From Phoronis australis (taxonomy: Eukaryota > Phoronida > Phoronidae): a stretch of DNA of 64,000 nt. The notes under the pieces are model-generated. The model did not search any database, had not been told where the DNA came from, and was given only the letters and a program-made list of their open reading frames with translations. Shown here in pieces: positions 17,816 to 31,175 of the stretch; position 1 is the first letter of the stretch; every line of letters begins with the position of its first letter. Location of the stretch: NCBI GenBank assembly GCA_002633005.1, contig NMRA01000233.1:478180-542179 (forward strand), written 5' to 3'. A program made the translations under genes and the position numbers.

Positions 17816-20123
17816 GTTATCTAGGGTATTGAAATGGGTATTGTATATTGGGGAAGGGGGTATAGATAGCAATGACCTGAAGAAAGAAAATTCATGGTTG
17901 AGTAATGTGCATATTACATAACAAAGAGGTAACTAGGTATTGATCTACTAGTAGTTTTCTTTTCCAGGTCTTAGGCACTGAAATGGGTTTTCTTTTAGCC
18001 CCCCCCCACTCTGGAAATTGGACTATGATAACACTTCTAGAACAAGCAATGTCTTTTCACGTGTTTCACTGTATTCATAACCAGACCGAGTTTGTGATGT
18101 ATCGTAATTATTTCTTGGTCATTGTGTCTTTTTGCCTATATGATATTCAATATATCCCATTTTATTGGTAATGTATTCATGAATACCGAAGTGTTCAGTG
18201 AACTTACATGAACACTCCATTTATCGTAGTATTTCTTAAGTTATGTTGTTACACACTCTCACAAGCATTGTGGGATAACTGTCCTCCATTGAATGACTTT
18301 AAGGGCCGATATTGATCTGATCAGACACACAGATGTGTGGTCATAATATAGCTAGCTGAGTCCTGTATCAAGTAGTCAAGTAAACAAAATGGTGTGTAAC
18401 TTCATGATCACTGTATTGGTTGTTACTCAGGTGAGTCGAGTGTGCGGTGTTAGTCAGTTTAATGAAGTCATTAATTGATATTCAATGACTGGACTAGACA
18501 GGTCTGTGATTTTTGTTATCAGTAGCACGATAACTGTGGAATGTCTTAATACGTACTCATTCTCGGAATCTATACAAGCCAGTATTTAGATGAAAGGGAC
18601 AACTTTGGCCAAAACATGTCTCAAATGTGATACCGATACACTAGTTCTTAGGTTGCTTTTTTCATTACTTCGATCACTTCCTTGGTGTGACAGGATCTGC
18701 TGACTGTTTTCCTTTGAATGGATGTTTGCAGTGGACATGCCCTCTTTTAAAGCCGTGTTTGGTACAATCCTGTGTCGTACTACACATGTATGACTTGGCC
18801 AATCCAACTCTGTTGGGACTAGTGACACTTTGCACAAAAACACTTTGATAGGGTTTTTTTTTTAAGTTGGATATGAAAAATGGGTACCACAAGATGAAAA
18901 ATCTCCCGATAACGATTATTTGTTTGTTGGTCATGATTGTGCGCCCTTGGAGCTGTGTGTGTGACCTGGATTTTAGAATTGTGTGCTCTTAATGCCATGC
19001 TATCATGGTCGCATTCGCGCATAAATTTGTCACACGAACAAAATGTCAGGATTCAGCAACTAGATCAAGTGGGGTCATCACTCATACATGTACTCGCGGA
19101 AACGCTCATTATTGCATCATGCGACTGATTTTACCTTTTGAATGAAAGTCGTTGCGTGACTTTCAAATTTTAGGCGCGGGTACTAAAATCGATTTTCCGA
19201 AGACTTTTGGGCCGGTTGATTGTTTTTATGTCCCTCTAACTTCTAAGTATCACAAAGCAAATCCCATCGTGACTAGGAAAAAAGCAAGACCAGTTTGGTA
19301 GTTTGAGTATTTGGCATAATTTGCCTTTCGTTAATCAAGTCACCTATAAACAGGATAAATTTTGCAGCTTTACTGTATGTGCATAGGCATATCACAGATA
19401 CTGTCTTGTAAGGTCTGGTTGGTAGGTAATAAAAAATTAAAGCAATTAAAAAGATAAGAAATCTTTTCATGTTGTTAGGCTTTTGTGATGTTCCTTTTAC
19501 CTAGCGAAAGAGACTCAGATACCAGGTGATGAGATTGAGAGGTGGGCTGTTGATTGGACAGTTTCTAAATGAAATCCTCATAGTTAAAGATTGCAATTTG
19601 GGGCAAAGTCATTGAAAAATGTGCTGATCTTTCCAAGGAATGAAGATGATTCTAGCAGTCTCACCTTGTGCATGTACCTTTCAGGTTCATGAAAACTTAA
19701 TAACTGTAAGAGGAGATTCATGATTCATGCAGTAAGTCTAAAAAAAACTAGACATACTTTGGCAGAATACTTTCTGACTAAATCATACTTGGACTTATTT
19801 CTTGCCAGAATTATTTGGCAGTTAAGTGAAATTTTTTTCACCTTGAAATGGTATTTTTGGTTAGAGTAGTTGTGATTTTAGACAAGGTTTGTCGAGTTTT
19901 GCCAAGATTTAGCTTGAATTGAAATGTGTTCTTGTCGAAAAGAAATAGAAGTTTAATTTTGATTTTGCGCTTCGAAGTTTTAAATTGAAATTCGACCTTG
20001 CCATATTATTTTGAAAACTGCTGCACACATACTGCTCATATCTAACACTGCCGTTTCAGATTTTACTGCCCTGGACTTTCTACTGTAAAGAAATGTGATT
20101 CTTGGTTACGCAGAAGCCAAAGG

Positions 20124-20398
20124 GTCCGTTTCACGAAAATTATTTTTTAGAAATTTGGTCTTGTGCTTCACACAGCTCTTTTAGAAAATTAATTAAATTT
20201 CATTTAAAGTAAAAAGTCGCAGTCTCTGAGAATGTACGTGACTGCAAGTTGCTGGGATAATTTCTATAAATTATTCATATAGCATGATGCACTCGTGAAT
20301 ACTTGGCTTACCCTTTATTCAGTAATTGTGAAGTCGGACTGCAAGACCAAATTCTTGTCTAACTCTTAAACCTTAGTCATTCCCATGAAACGTACCCC
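20124..20398. mobile_element. MITE family A, copy 1
   Basis: Inverted ends: left GGGTCCGTTTCACGAAA against the inverse of the right end, GGGTACGTTTCATGGGA. Inner similarity includes TTTGGTCTTG and its inverse. The interior (TGCACTCGTGAATACTTGG...CCTTTATTC) matches the copy at 24.35-24.62 kb. Confidence 0.7.
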
Positions 20399-21776
20399 AG
20401 AGCAAACATTATGTGCGTTTGTCAATTTTGAAAGCGATGGTATAATTTGAGCTCAATTATTACTCACTAGTAGGTGTTGTTGTCAGTTTTTGCATATCCT
20501 TGTGTGGGAGAGTTTGTATTCAAAGGTTGATGCTTAGAAAAGCCCACAGTAGGCACTGTGAACTGTTTTTTCAGGGTCAACTTGCTGAAAGGATATTTGC
20601 AATTCTTTATCTTTGTGGTGTCCAGCAAGTTTCCAGTAAATGGTTGATGTTTGTTTGAACCTACTTGTTATTGTTGCTGCTACTGAGTTTTGACTTATAG
20701 CAGGTTATCATAGAACACCTGGCCATGGAAAAAAATTCAAATATTTAGTCACAATTGGTGATCCTTTTTGCAGATTTTATTGTAGGCACTCCAAATTATT
20801 AGATCGTCTTTGGTTTTGAAAAATGCAGTTCTACAGTCCAAGGTTGTTTAGTCTGTGTCAAGTCTAATTTGTATTCCTTCACCTTAATTTTGTTAAATAT
20901 TAATTATTCAGCATTGCATCTAAACTCATTACTCAAGCCAGTGGTATTGTTTAGCATTCAACAAATCACATCAATTCTTTGTTGTGTATTGACATAATCT
21001 TGGTGTCACTTCTCCACAGTCACTTGAACATTCCAAGAAAACATGCTCATATCTCGCTTGTCTTGGCCAGATCGATCACACTTCTACACTTGTACTGTAT
21101 CGATTATTTTCTCCACCACAAATTCAGCCACTGAAACACCGGTTGTCTAATGAAATCAAGCGTATTTATCTTGTAATGCGGACTGCCAGCTAAATGCCAT
21201 AAGGGGTATAGCCCATCGGGACAACCAAGGTAATTAAAAAACGTTATCTGGAAATTGCCCGAAGAGCTCATTTTGTGACACCAGATCTCTTACAAAATTG
21301 GTGTATTTTTGTCATTTTATTACGGTTTTCTTGTGCCAAGGATATTTACTCACATTGTGTTCCACCATTTTGGGAAGTAATGCAAAATCTCACTTATTTC
21401 GGACAAAAGTAATTGCCAAGATTTATATTTTTCATTTTACGAAAGCCTGTACAATCTTCCGTGACGGTAGCTGAGATATAGAACTTAAAAATAGTATAGC
21501 ATTTTGTCAGTGCAACTTACCTTTCATGGAAAAATCGAAAATAAAATTTTGCTTGTCTGCCACAATATGTGCTAAATGGTGAGATTGTATAGTAATTGAG
21601 ACATTGGATACGTTCATTAGGTGGGGTATAATTATCGGCTTTACTAGCCTAAAGGTCCCACACCAACAGATGAAGGCATGCCCTTGACAGTCAATTCTCA
21701 GATAAATTTGCTCCAATATTGCTTAGTAATAGTTTTGCTATTTTTTAATTAGGTTAACCTCTTGAGCTGTGCTTTG

Positions 21777-22206
21777 CTATGAGGGCCCTCAACACATTCA
21801 CACCACATTCATTACCTTTCCATGAGAGCTCATCAAATTCACACCACATATGCCCCCTTTCCATGAGAACTCTCAACACATTCACATCATATTCACCCCC
21901 TTTCCATGAGAACTCTCAACACATTCACACCACATTCACTCCCTTTCTATGAGAACTCTCAACACATTCACACCATATTCACCCCCTTTCCATGAGGACT
22001 CTCAACACATTCACACCACATTCACCCCCTTTCGATGAGAACTCTCAACACATTCACACCATATTCACTCCCTTTCTATGAGGACTCTCAACACATTCAC
22101 ACCATATTCACTCCCTTTCCATGAGAACTCTCAACACATTCACACCACATTCACTCCTTTCCCATGAAGACCTTCAACACATTCACTTCACATTCACTCG
22201 TTTTCA
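21777..22206. repeat. 43-bp minisatellite, about ten copies
   Basis: Consecutive units start at 21777, 21820, 21861, 21904, 21947 and onwards every 43 bp (one unit is 41 bp). The core is CCATGAGAACTCTCAACACA followed by TTCACACCATATTCACCCCC. Copies differ by scattered substitutions. No spacers, so it is a minisatellite and not a CRISPR array. No long ORF runs across it. Confidence 0.93.
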
Positions 22207-24349
22207 TGCACCCAAATTAAAACTGAACACAAGGAGAAGGAGGACCATTGGTACATTGGGATCTTAGTCTGCCAGCCAACATAGAATTTGGATTGGTCCT
22301 CTGAAGTGAGTCTGACCAGTCCATTGACCATTCTTCTGCGTGCTGTCCCCCAAACTCATTTAAAGGCCACATTATCAAGGATGCGAAAGGATACTAAACA
22401 TTTGGCTGAAATCCCTTCCAAAGTATAAAAACGTGATTATAAACATTTTTTTGATAATGTCTTGTTGCACATTTCAGATCTTTGTTTCTGGAACTGTTCA
22501 AAAGATTGTCTAGCTTTATGTAGAATTTCAACTCCAAAACACACAAAAATCTTTTACCTTTAATTGGCAAATAATGGATCGTCTATTTTGCTTTTGAGAA
22601 TTTTTCATCTATAAATCTTGTTGATACTAGACATAATGCCACTTCTTCAATGTTTGATGTAGACTAGATGTAGAGTGGTGAGTAAAAGTGCGTATGCACA
22701 TGGATGCCTTATAATCAGTTGAGCAAGGAGTTTGTTTGAATATCATGGGTTGCAATGACATGAGAATTAGACACATGAGTGAACTACAATAATATTGCCT
22801 GTCATTACCATTACCCTACCAAGAGATGTCTATATGGATGTTTCTTGTGTTGTAATGCAAAAAGATTCCGAGTGATTCCTCTATTGTTTGTGACCAAGTT
22901 TTGCTCAAGAAAGGAGTGATGGATAAACTTTGATACAAATTTTAAGAAATCAACATGCGATGTAGTATTATGTACTGGTTGAAATTTATGAAAAAAAACA
23001 TGAAAGTAGAGATGCTTCTCTGTATTAAAAAGGCAGATAGAAAAAACATTTGTGGTGAGATCCAAATTATAAGTTTGTCTGTAACCCGATATCACATTTC
23101 ATTATATGTATACAATCTGGCTTTTATGGTGTGACTATAGTGGTGGGTTTGATGTTTTTAACTTGAAGGGTCACTTGCAAAACATACTCAAGTATGCAAC
23201 CAGAGTCCAGAACACTCAGGTTTTACAGTGGAGGTCCACCTCAGAAATAAGCAGTTTTGGCAATTTTGTACTAAATAAATTGAAGAATCGCTTGAATTAT
23301 TATGCTCTGAACAGTACAAAAGATAATTTGTTGCTTCTAATCCATACAGGTTTTACAATTTTAAGTAAAAAAGAGAATGGGTGTGAAGCTGTCTGTTGCT
23401 GTTTGTTATTTATTGCTCAAGCAGGTCTTGGGCACCATATATTTTTTGGACTCGGACCTCTTTACTGCTAACTATGACTTGCACAATTATCGTAACTTAA
23501 AAACTTGGAGGAAAAATTATGTTTCAGTGCCTGTATGTCATTTGCATAGATTTAACTTTGACAGTTATTATAATTCAGGTGAGAACTTGTTGCACTCGCT
23601 GTTAATTCTTTAGTTTGAAGGGTATCAAATCTACTGATGTACATGATATCATATGACCTCATATAAACTGCTTATGTCACATCAGCCTCTGCACAGATAC
23701 TGTTTATATATTTATTCTAGATTTTCCAAATAAATGCAAAGCTGTACTGTTTCTTGTATCTAGACCCCTTATGGAGTTTGTAGACATTTTTATACGAAGG
23801 GTGCCATGTTGCAATTGCCTGAAAAATGGTTGCAGCAACACCATTATGGAGAATGCTTCATTCCACAAGTCGTCATAGCGTAGTTTGCTTGTGAGTCGAC
23901 ATCTATGTGGCTCATAGGGGTTTAACCCGATCGATCATTTGAGTAAGCTCCCACCCCTGAGTTTCATTTTTAAGCGTTACTGCCCACCTGGTTTTTTAGT
24001 TTCTCTCCTCAGGCGCCCTAGGGACTGGGGAGCAACACTGGACAAGTACGGGAGGTACTATAATCTTTAAAATTTTAACACACAATATGAAGAACATGTG
24101 GATTTTTATTTTGTCAAAATTTTCAACGAAAATAATCGTTAAGAAAGTTTTGCTTCAGTCTTAGCAAGGTTTGTACTCAGGAGCCTAAAACTACTCTTTG
24201 TGGATTTTTCCATTATTTTGTCAAGGTGGTCACTCTTTTGAAAAAAGAAAATAACAATTTTGACGATTAGTTTTGCGCAACGTAACTGAAAATGTGCTCT
24301 TCTCTTACCTGACTGAGAAATGCATCAGTTGTCTTCAGCAGTTCTGGGT

Positions 24350-24620
24350 TTTTTAGGAGAAGTGACTTTAGACTTAAGTCAAAAACTTGGGTCTTATGCT
24401 CCTCATAGCTATTTTTTAAAACTTATTAAATCTAACTTAGCAAAAATGCAAAGTTTCTGAAGATGGGCACATAACTACTAGTTACTGAGGGAATTTCTGT
24501 AAATTGATTCTAGAGTGTGTTGCACTCATAATTAATTGATTAAACCTTTATTCGGAAATTGTGCAGTGGGAACGTAAGACCAAAATTTTTGTCTGAAGTC
24601 ACTTTTTATGAAACACACCT
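24350..24620. mobile_element. MITE family A, copy 2
   Basis: Inverted ends: left AGAAGTGACTTTAGAC...GGGTCTTATG against the inverse of the right end, AAAAGTGACTTCAGAC...TTGGTCTTACG. The outer GTGTGTTTCAT resembles the ends of copy 1. The interior GTTGCACTCATAATTAATTG is shared with copy 1 and with an inverted copy at 61.38 kb. Confidence 0.72.
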
Positions 24621-27600
24621 CGCCTTATGCCATCTGTCAGTGTATTAGAATTGTGTGCTATAGAATTTCGCAGCTGCTGAGTTTTGCACATAGAAATAAT
24701 TAGCATTGTCATCTGTGCTAATCGAGATCATTCACGCATGAAATGACTGCAGTATGTTCAGCAGTTAAATGTTGCCTGAAAACCTTGTGCAACCTATACC
24801 TAATACCTGTTCAATGACATTCAAGGGTCTTACAGAATTCTTCATCTCGAAAAACGTTAATCAGAGACGTACACAAAAATCTGTGGTGCTAATTTTAAAC
24901 TGCACTGAGTACTCCTAGTGAGACAGTACAAATTTAGACAGGTTAAGTCATTTGGTTTCACCTGTAAAACTCATTGACAGCTATAAATATATGTTATCCA
25001 TACCTAAAGCATTTGCAGTCCAAAGCTTGTCTGTGAGACTGTAATCCATTTTTTTCTGTTCAACTAATAATTTTTTAAGCTTACCTTAGAAGTCCTATAC
25101 TACAAAAAATAAAAAGTTGTTGGTAATCTTATTATAAGGCAAATGTTAATGTAGGTATGTCACCTGATATATAACAGTGCTCATCCTAAAGGATGAAAGT
25201 TTGTTATTTGACTTTCATTTACCTCTACTAGCCCTTGAAGTGTCCACAGCTTAGTTTTAATATGGGTTGTGAATGAGTCCAGAACATGAACATGTAAACA
25301 AGTATGCCAGCTTGGATTTATGCGATGACAGACAGGATCCAGGTTTTCAAAACTACCTGCAGAACAACTGTGGTTCATTATAGTGGGGAAGTTCAAGTTC
25401 AGGTCATAAATTTTTATTAGGGACTGTGAGATACATGTAAAAAATATATTGAGCTAGGTTTTTGCCTGCTCAGAACAGTCTAGTGTGGTTGTGTTGCTTT
25501 CTCCCAACCTGTTTTGAGGGGGTAAGGGGAGGTCTTTCAAATCAACGTTGAAGCTCCTAGATCAAGCTAGCAGTGCAAGTTAAATTTATTATTATCTTTT
25601 GTGTTTACCACCATCTCGGCCATCTTGCACACTAGAATTAGAGATTGGGTCAAACAAAAGACCCTTTCCCATTTTGAGTCACTGACCAGTAACTTCCAAA
25701 TTGCCCATGGATAGCCATTACTTCATGGTCCCTAATTGTCCACTAAACTGATAAAAATCTGTATTAGATTCACCTATGGGATGCAATGGCTTCATGAAAA
25801 ATGGGTTTGTTTTTGTCAATGACAAACTTTAAGGTGGATGATGCTTAAATGATCACCAGGAACAATATGGAATCACTTGGATGGCAGCCACATGTGGTTG
25901 TGGGATGAGTTCCAGCCTCCCTGCATACCATTAGGTCATTGTAATCTCATCAGGTATATTGTTGTATTGTGTAACCTGTCAACATTGGTCAAGTGGGCCT
26001 TCTGCAATATGTGGCAATTTGCAAAGGTCACTTCAAGGTCGTTTTGGTACTATATCCAGTGCAGTCAAATACTTAAAGGATAACATGGACAGTCACACTT
26101 GTGGTCTGTTTGTCTTAGTAGATGCCTCCTAATTTGGTAAGTTCTTCATTTCACCTATCTCGTTTACTTGATTTTGGGCTGCTGCCAACTAGCAAAAATA
26201 TAATATATCACAAGTACTATCCCATTAAGGAAATTCCTATCTCTGGAAAATCCATTGCAACTCCCTTCACCTTTCAAACTAACTCTTGTCCTGCACAAGC
26301 AACATTAGAATTAACACCAGATGGCGTAGTTCATTTGTATAGTCAATTGAATGTGCATGTGTAATGTACCTCTAGTGACTACTGCGCCTGGTGTCAAATT
26401 CACCTAGTGTTCCAACTAGAAAGTAGTGTTGCAGTTAACTTGAATTTTTAACTATCCTTCTTTTTTCTGACAGCCGTTTACAATGTTCGTTCAATATGAC
26501 CCCCTGTTCGACTTGAAATTAAAGCAGTTGTTCAAATATGAGTTCAAATATGATTGACAGTGTTCGCTGACAATTGTGTTTATTTGTTTGCTCAAGATGT
26601 TTTCCAGTTCTGTTAATTTTTGTCTGGGTGACTCAAAATTTTGTAGCACTGGATGTTGAATTTATGTGAATGACTACTCAAGTGTTGTGTTAAGTGTGGG
26701 CAAACTTTGGGGGGCCTTTGACAGTGTCTCACTTTCACCCTTATCCTGATTTCATGAATCATTTGGTAAGCCATCTGTAGACTGCTGTTAGCTAAAAGAC
26801 AATAGGCTCATCCAGAAACAGCCCCCTGGTAGGCCTACTGTCAGTTTGTCTCAAGCCTTAAAATCTTATTTAGTCTGAAAGAATTAATGCCCAATCTAAG
26901 CCATTGACCATGTTGTGTACTGCTTGCTGGTAGTGAAGCCCTGTATGTAAATATTGTGGGTCTTTCTAGCCACTTCTAAGGATTTCGGTCATTTTCTTTT
27001 TTAGCTCCAGCTCATTCCACCAGGTGTCAGGATCATTCATTATCAACCTTGGAGTCCATCAACTTTCAATTCCCTACAAAAACAAATGTAATAGACTGGT
27101 GTTTAGATTGCAGTCACTCTTGCTAAAAACACCTGTTGGTTCCAAGAGTTTTTAAGTGCTGTTGCATACAGCTGTGTACGTGTCCTATCTTGAAAGCTTT
27201 TCAGCACTAAAAACAACCAGCAGCTATTTGTATCTGGTATCCCATAGAAAAAAACTAAGTGGTCATAACAAATAGATTTGGAGCTGGTTCTTCAATGAGG
27301 GATATACAGTAAGTACATTTTTGACATAACTACAAAAGATGGCATTAAGTACTTTCTGTCAGGCACATTTGTAATTTATTTTACTTCTGCAAATTTTTTT
27401 TCTTGTACAAGTTCTTTTCACATCACTGCTAAACAATTTAGCAGTAGCTAGGCACAGCAATTAGCGTTTCTAGACATGTTTAGATTCTTTGCATAGTGTG
27501 TTTTTACTCCATTTGAATCATTATGACCAAATAAACATTTCCTTATTGCCATGTCAGTCTGTTTGACTGTATTACACATTAAGAATCCTTGAAGGCACTT

Positions 27601-27925
27601 TGCACAGCACATTGTCACTTGTGACATAACTCCTTTCAGCTGATGGCCTGGCAGCCATTTTGAAACAAATGACAGGACTTGAACCGTTTTTTATGTAAAA
27701 AAGCCCTTTTTGCTAAAATGTGAAATACTAAATTTTGTCTGACAAGTTTTACATTCCCTCTTTAGAGACTGTAAAAATGTTAAATTTCATTGCAAGATCC
27801 ATTTTGAGCTGTCACAATCCTGACCATTTTATGCTGGTATTCATCAGATCCAATTATTCATGCTGACAGACTACTAGGCAAACACAGCAAGTTTCTGATG
27901 ACACATCATAAGGTAGGATTTTTAT

Positions 27926-29400
27926 GCGCCCACATATTTACGGTATATGTGGACTCGTTATGCGGTCATCTCCATCCGTCCGGGGGGCGTCCGTCCGGCG
28001 TCCGTCCGTCCGGCGTCCGTCCGGTGACCGTCCGGCATCGTCCGGCGTCCACTGCTTTATCTCCAAAGCCCTTTGACATACGTTTATGAAATTTGGCGCG
28101 TTTGTTCCATTCATGAATGGGACGGCATGAGCGAACTTTCGTACGGATCCGACTACAGTTGTGCCCCCTAGTGGCAATTTTAATTTTTTACGCTTACCTT
28201 TATATATTCAAAAGTCCTGAATGGATTTTCATGAAATTTAGTATGTAGGCATCTATAAGTGAGATGACACTTTCGTTTTCGGATGGATTCGATGTAGTTT
28301 GTGCCACCTAGTGGCCATTTTTACTGTTTTCGAGTCTGTTTTTTGCGTCCAACCCTCTATCAACCAAACAGCTCAAAGGATGATTGTGAAAATTGGCATG
28401 TACGTGCTTACTATGAAGAGGACGGTTGACGATGATTTTCTGATGATTTCAACTACTGTGGTGCCTCCTAGTGGCAGTTTTGTTCATTTTGCGCCTATGG
28501 CCGTATCTCCTAAACTGGTCGCAGGATCTTTACTTAATTTAGAAAGTGTATTTATATGATGTGACTACGAATGACGACGACTTTCAGACAGATCTTACTA
28601 CTGCTGTGCCCCCTAGTGGCAATTTTATTTTTTTACGTTGAACTCAGTATCTTCAATGGTCCTCAACAGATTTTCATAAAATTTTAAATATAAGCATCTA
28701 TTGGTGTGATGACGCTATTTTCCTGTTTTTGTATGGAATCGAGGCAGGTGTTTATCCAGGATTTTGAAAATAGGGTGTCCAAAATGGGGTTCCCAATATT
28801 CCAGGGCGTCCATGATTCCGACGCGTAAACCCCCCACTCCCAGCAATACCCAAACACACAGATTTTTTTACAAAAAATGCATAGGTCAAGGTTTTTACAT
28901 CTAAGTTTATAAAACAGCCTTCTATGGTGAGCATTTTTACTAAAAAATGTGTAGACCAAGACTTTTACAATGCTGTCAATCAAGTGTCAAAATAGCAACA
29001 ATGTATATACTTTGTATATGCATGGTATACTTCTTCCTGTTTTGAAAAAAGAGCTCCCACTATGAGCCTTCAGAGGCTTCCTAGTATTCATTACAATGTG
29101 TGAGTCCAAACTTGGAAGGTTCCTATTGACAGTGGGTGACTAAATGATACATTGGGCGTCCTTGCCAGGGCTTCCAGATTAGTGCTAGGGCGTCCAGTTG
29201 GATGCTCAGGACGTACGCTGCATAAAGGCCTGAATCGAGGTATTTTGCATCACCTAGTGGCCATTTTTGCTGTTTTCAAATCTTGTTTTGGCGTCCACCC
29301 CTGTATCAACCAAATCATTTGAAAATTGGCATATATGTTCTAAGTGTGAAGAAGACGACCTTTGATGATGGTGACTAACTACTGTGGCGCCTCCTAGTTG
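27926..29400. mobile_element. Hairpin-headed tandem-array element, ~145-bp monomers
   Basis: The head is a perfect 8-bp-stem hairpin (CCACATAT/ATATGTGG, 27930-27952), followed by a CCGTCCGGCG-rich stretch (27971-28051). After that come monomers of about 145 bp, each with a TATCT-CC-like segment, ATGAAATTTGGC-like text and a GCCCCCTAGTGGCA block followed by TTTT. The blocks sit at 28163, 28303, 28463, 28608, 29249 and 29389. The gap between the fourth and fifth is explained by a hAT insertion. The layout resembles tandem-repeat-bearing Helitron-like non-autonomous elements; that class assignment is inference. Confidence 0.75.
28745..29232. mobile_element. hAT-type MITE (488 bp) nested in the array
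   Basis: The ends CAGGTGTTTATCCAG and (inverse of the right end) CAGGCCTTTATGCAG match at 12 of 15 positions. Both flanks carry AATCGAGG, an exact 8-bp target duplication (28737-28744 and 29233-29240). CAG-starting inverted repeats with an 8-bp duplication are the hAT signature. There is no transposase ORF, so it is non-autonomous. Confidence 0.92.
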
Positions 29401-30529
29401 TGTTGCTGCAAACCTGGGGGGAAAGCAGAAGTAATTATGAATTGCAGTTGCACACTGATCGGTTTTTCTTTTGCGCATCATAGCATCATATTCACATCAA
29501 CTGTTCATTGTCACCTTGCATTAGTTATCGTATATGTGTGTGTGGACGGTCTTCTTAAAGTGTGGCAAGTTGAACTTCAATGCAAGTTGTTCTAGGGTAA
29601 GTCTGTGTATGAATCGGGACTTAGATTTACCTCTGATATGAATACTGAGCAATAAGCACCTGTCTGACTCTTCCTCTGGTACTTCTACCAGAGCTCTGGT
29701 TATTGCATAACATCCTCTCTGGTTTCAGCTGCTTCCTCTTGGTGTAGGTTCTGTCACCTGTATGCAGTTCACAGCATTCCTAATTGGTTGACTATGCCAA
29801 TGGTGTTTTCTATTTTTTCATGGCAATTAACCTTTTGCCCCTTTGAAGTCTAGACATGGAAGAGTACTCATGCTTGGTTTGTTGTGTTGGATATAATATT
29901 GGAGGAAATATTTTGGGTGCTTTGTAGAAGGGCAATTAACATTTTATTGCAGGAAAACATTATCTTCTTCTGCCACCAGCCTGAAATATTTGGGCCAGCA
30001 CTACAACAGTACGGTAATCTATATACTACTTGGAGTCGTCAAAATTTGTCACCAAGAGTTTTGAATTACCATTGTCGTAGTTGGGGTAGCAACCATTAAA
30101 TACCTGTAAATTTGCGTCTTACATTTATGAATGTGTATACATTTTTACTCTTGATTGATTTTCCACCAGATAACATCATTCAAAAACCAAGGAAAGTATG
30201 TTTGACTTCTAGTACATCATGTGCATTTTTGCCCAAAGTCTTGAGAATTTATAGGAGGCTTAAAGTGGTGCTGTTGTTCATGGTGGGTAAATTGTTGGTA
30301 GACAGCAGACAATGCTTGTTATGTTTGTCAGTCTATTACTAGATTACCATAAAGTCTCCATTGTTCATTTTTTGGCTTCTAATTAAATACCTCATTTGAT
30401 CCATGTCATGTGGAGAAGTTCTAAAGTTAGTTTACAACCAGCTTAATAAATGTCAGGCTTGTAGATTTTTGTGAGCGGATTAGTAATGGGGTTTTAATCT
30501 TTGAATTCTAAATGCAAGTATTTATTTAG

Positions 30530-31175
30530 CGACCACGTATACTTATGTGGGTGCATGTTACTGTCATCTCCATCCAACATCCGCAGCTGCATCTCCTGAA
30601 AACTTCTTTTATTGTTTTGAAGTGCGTTTCTGTGAATGTCAGGATGGCTTTCAGAAAATTTGGCTATCTGCATGCCACCTGGTGGCAACTTGTAAATGTG
30701 TTTGATTTTCTCTTTGCCAGATCCCTTGATGAATCTTTACAAGGTTCGGTATTGTGTCACGTGACCACTTTGGATGGCCCTGTCCTTCTGTGCACTTCCT
30801 ACTTCAAATTCTGCTGTTTCGTCTTTTTTAGCATCTGCCAATCTACCAAGTAGTTTGAAGAATGTCATTAAGACTTTGTTCTTATTGATGAACATGTCAG
30901 GTGCAGTTACCACTGTAACCTCTGGAAATTTTTTTTTGGCGTGCCTCATTATCTACCAAGCCTGGTGACTGGCCATCATGAAATGTAACAAATATGTTTC
31001 TAGGGAGGAGAGCTTGCCTGGCATCGATTTTCTGAAACTGACAGCTGCTATGCCCCCTAGTGGAAGTTTTATTTTTTAGGGCCGGTGAACTTTGGTAGGC
31101 GTGTTCGTGCTAACGAGAGCACAGCTTCTGTTGACGTTTAGACATGCGACTGCTGCTCACTGCCCCCTTGTGACA
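30530..31175. mobile_element. Second, degraded copy of the hairpin-headed array element
   Basis: It starts with CCACGTATACTTATGTGG, a variant of the 27930-27952 hairpin, then GTCATCTCCATCC as in the first copy. Three motif relatives follow: GCCACCTGGTGG (about 30674), GCCCCCTAGTGG (about 31052) and GCCCCCTTGTGA (about 31162), on the same strand as in copy 1. The boundaries are approximate. Confidence 0.6.

Noticed and set aside
21777-22206. CRISPR-like array
   Set aside because: Units are directly adjacent without unique spacers, and the window is animal DNA.
23106-23471. 121-codon open frame
   Set aside because: AT-rich, no recognisable domain, no conserved block, no supporting splice context; expected by chance in this much sequence.
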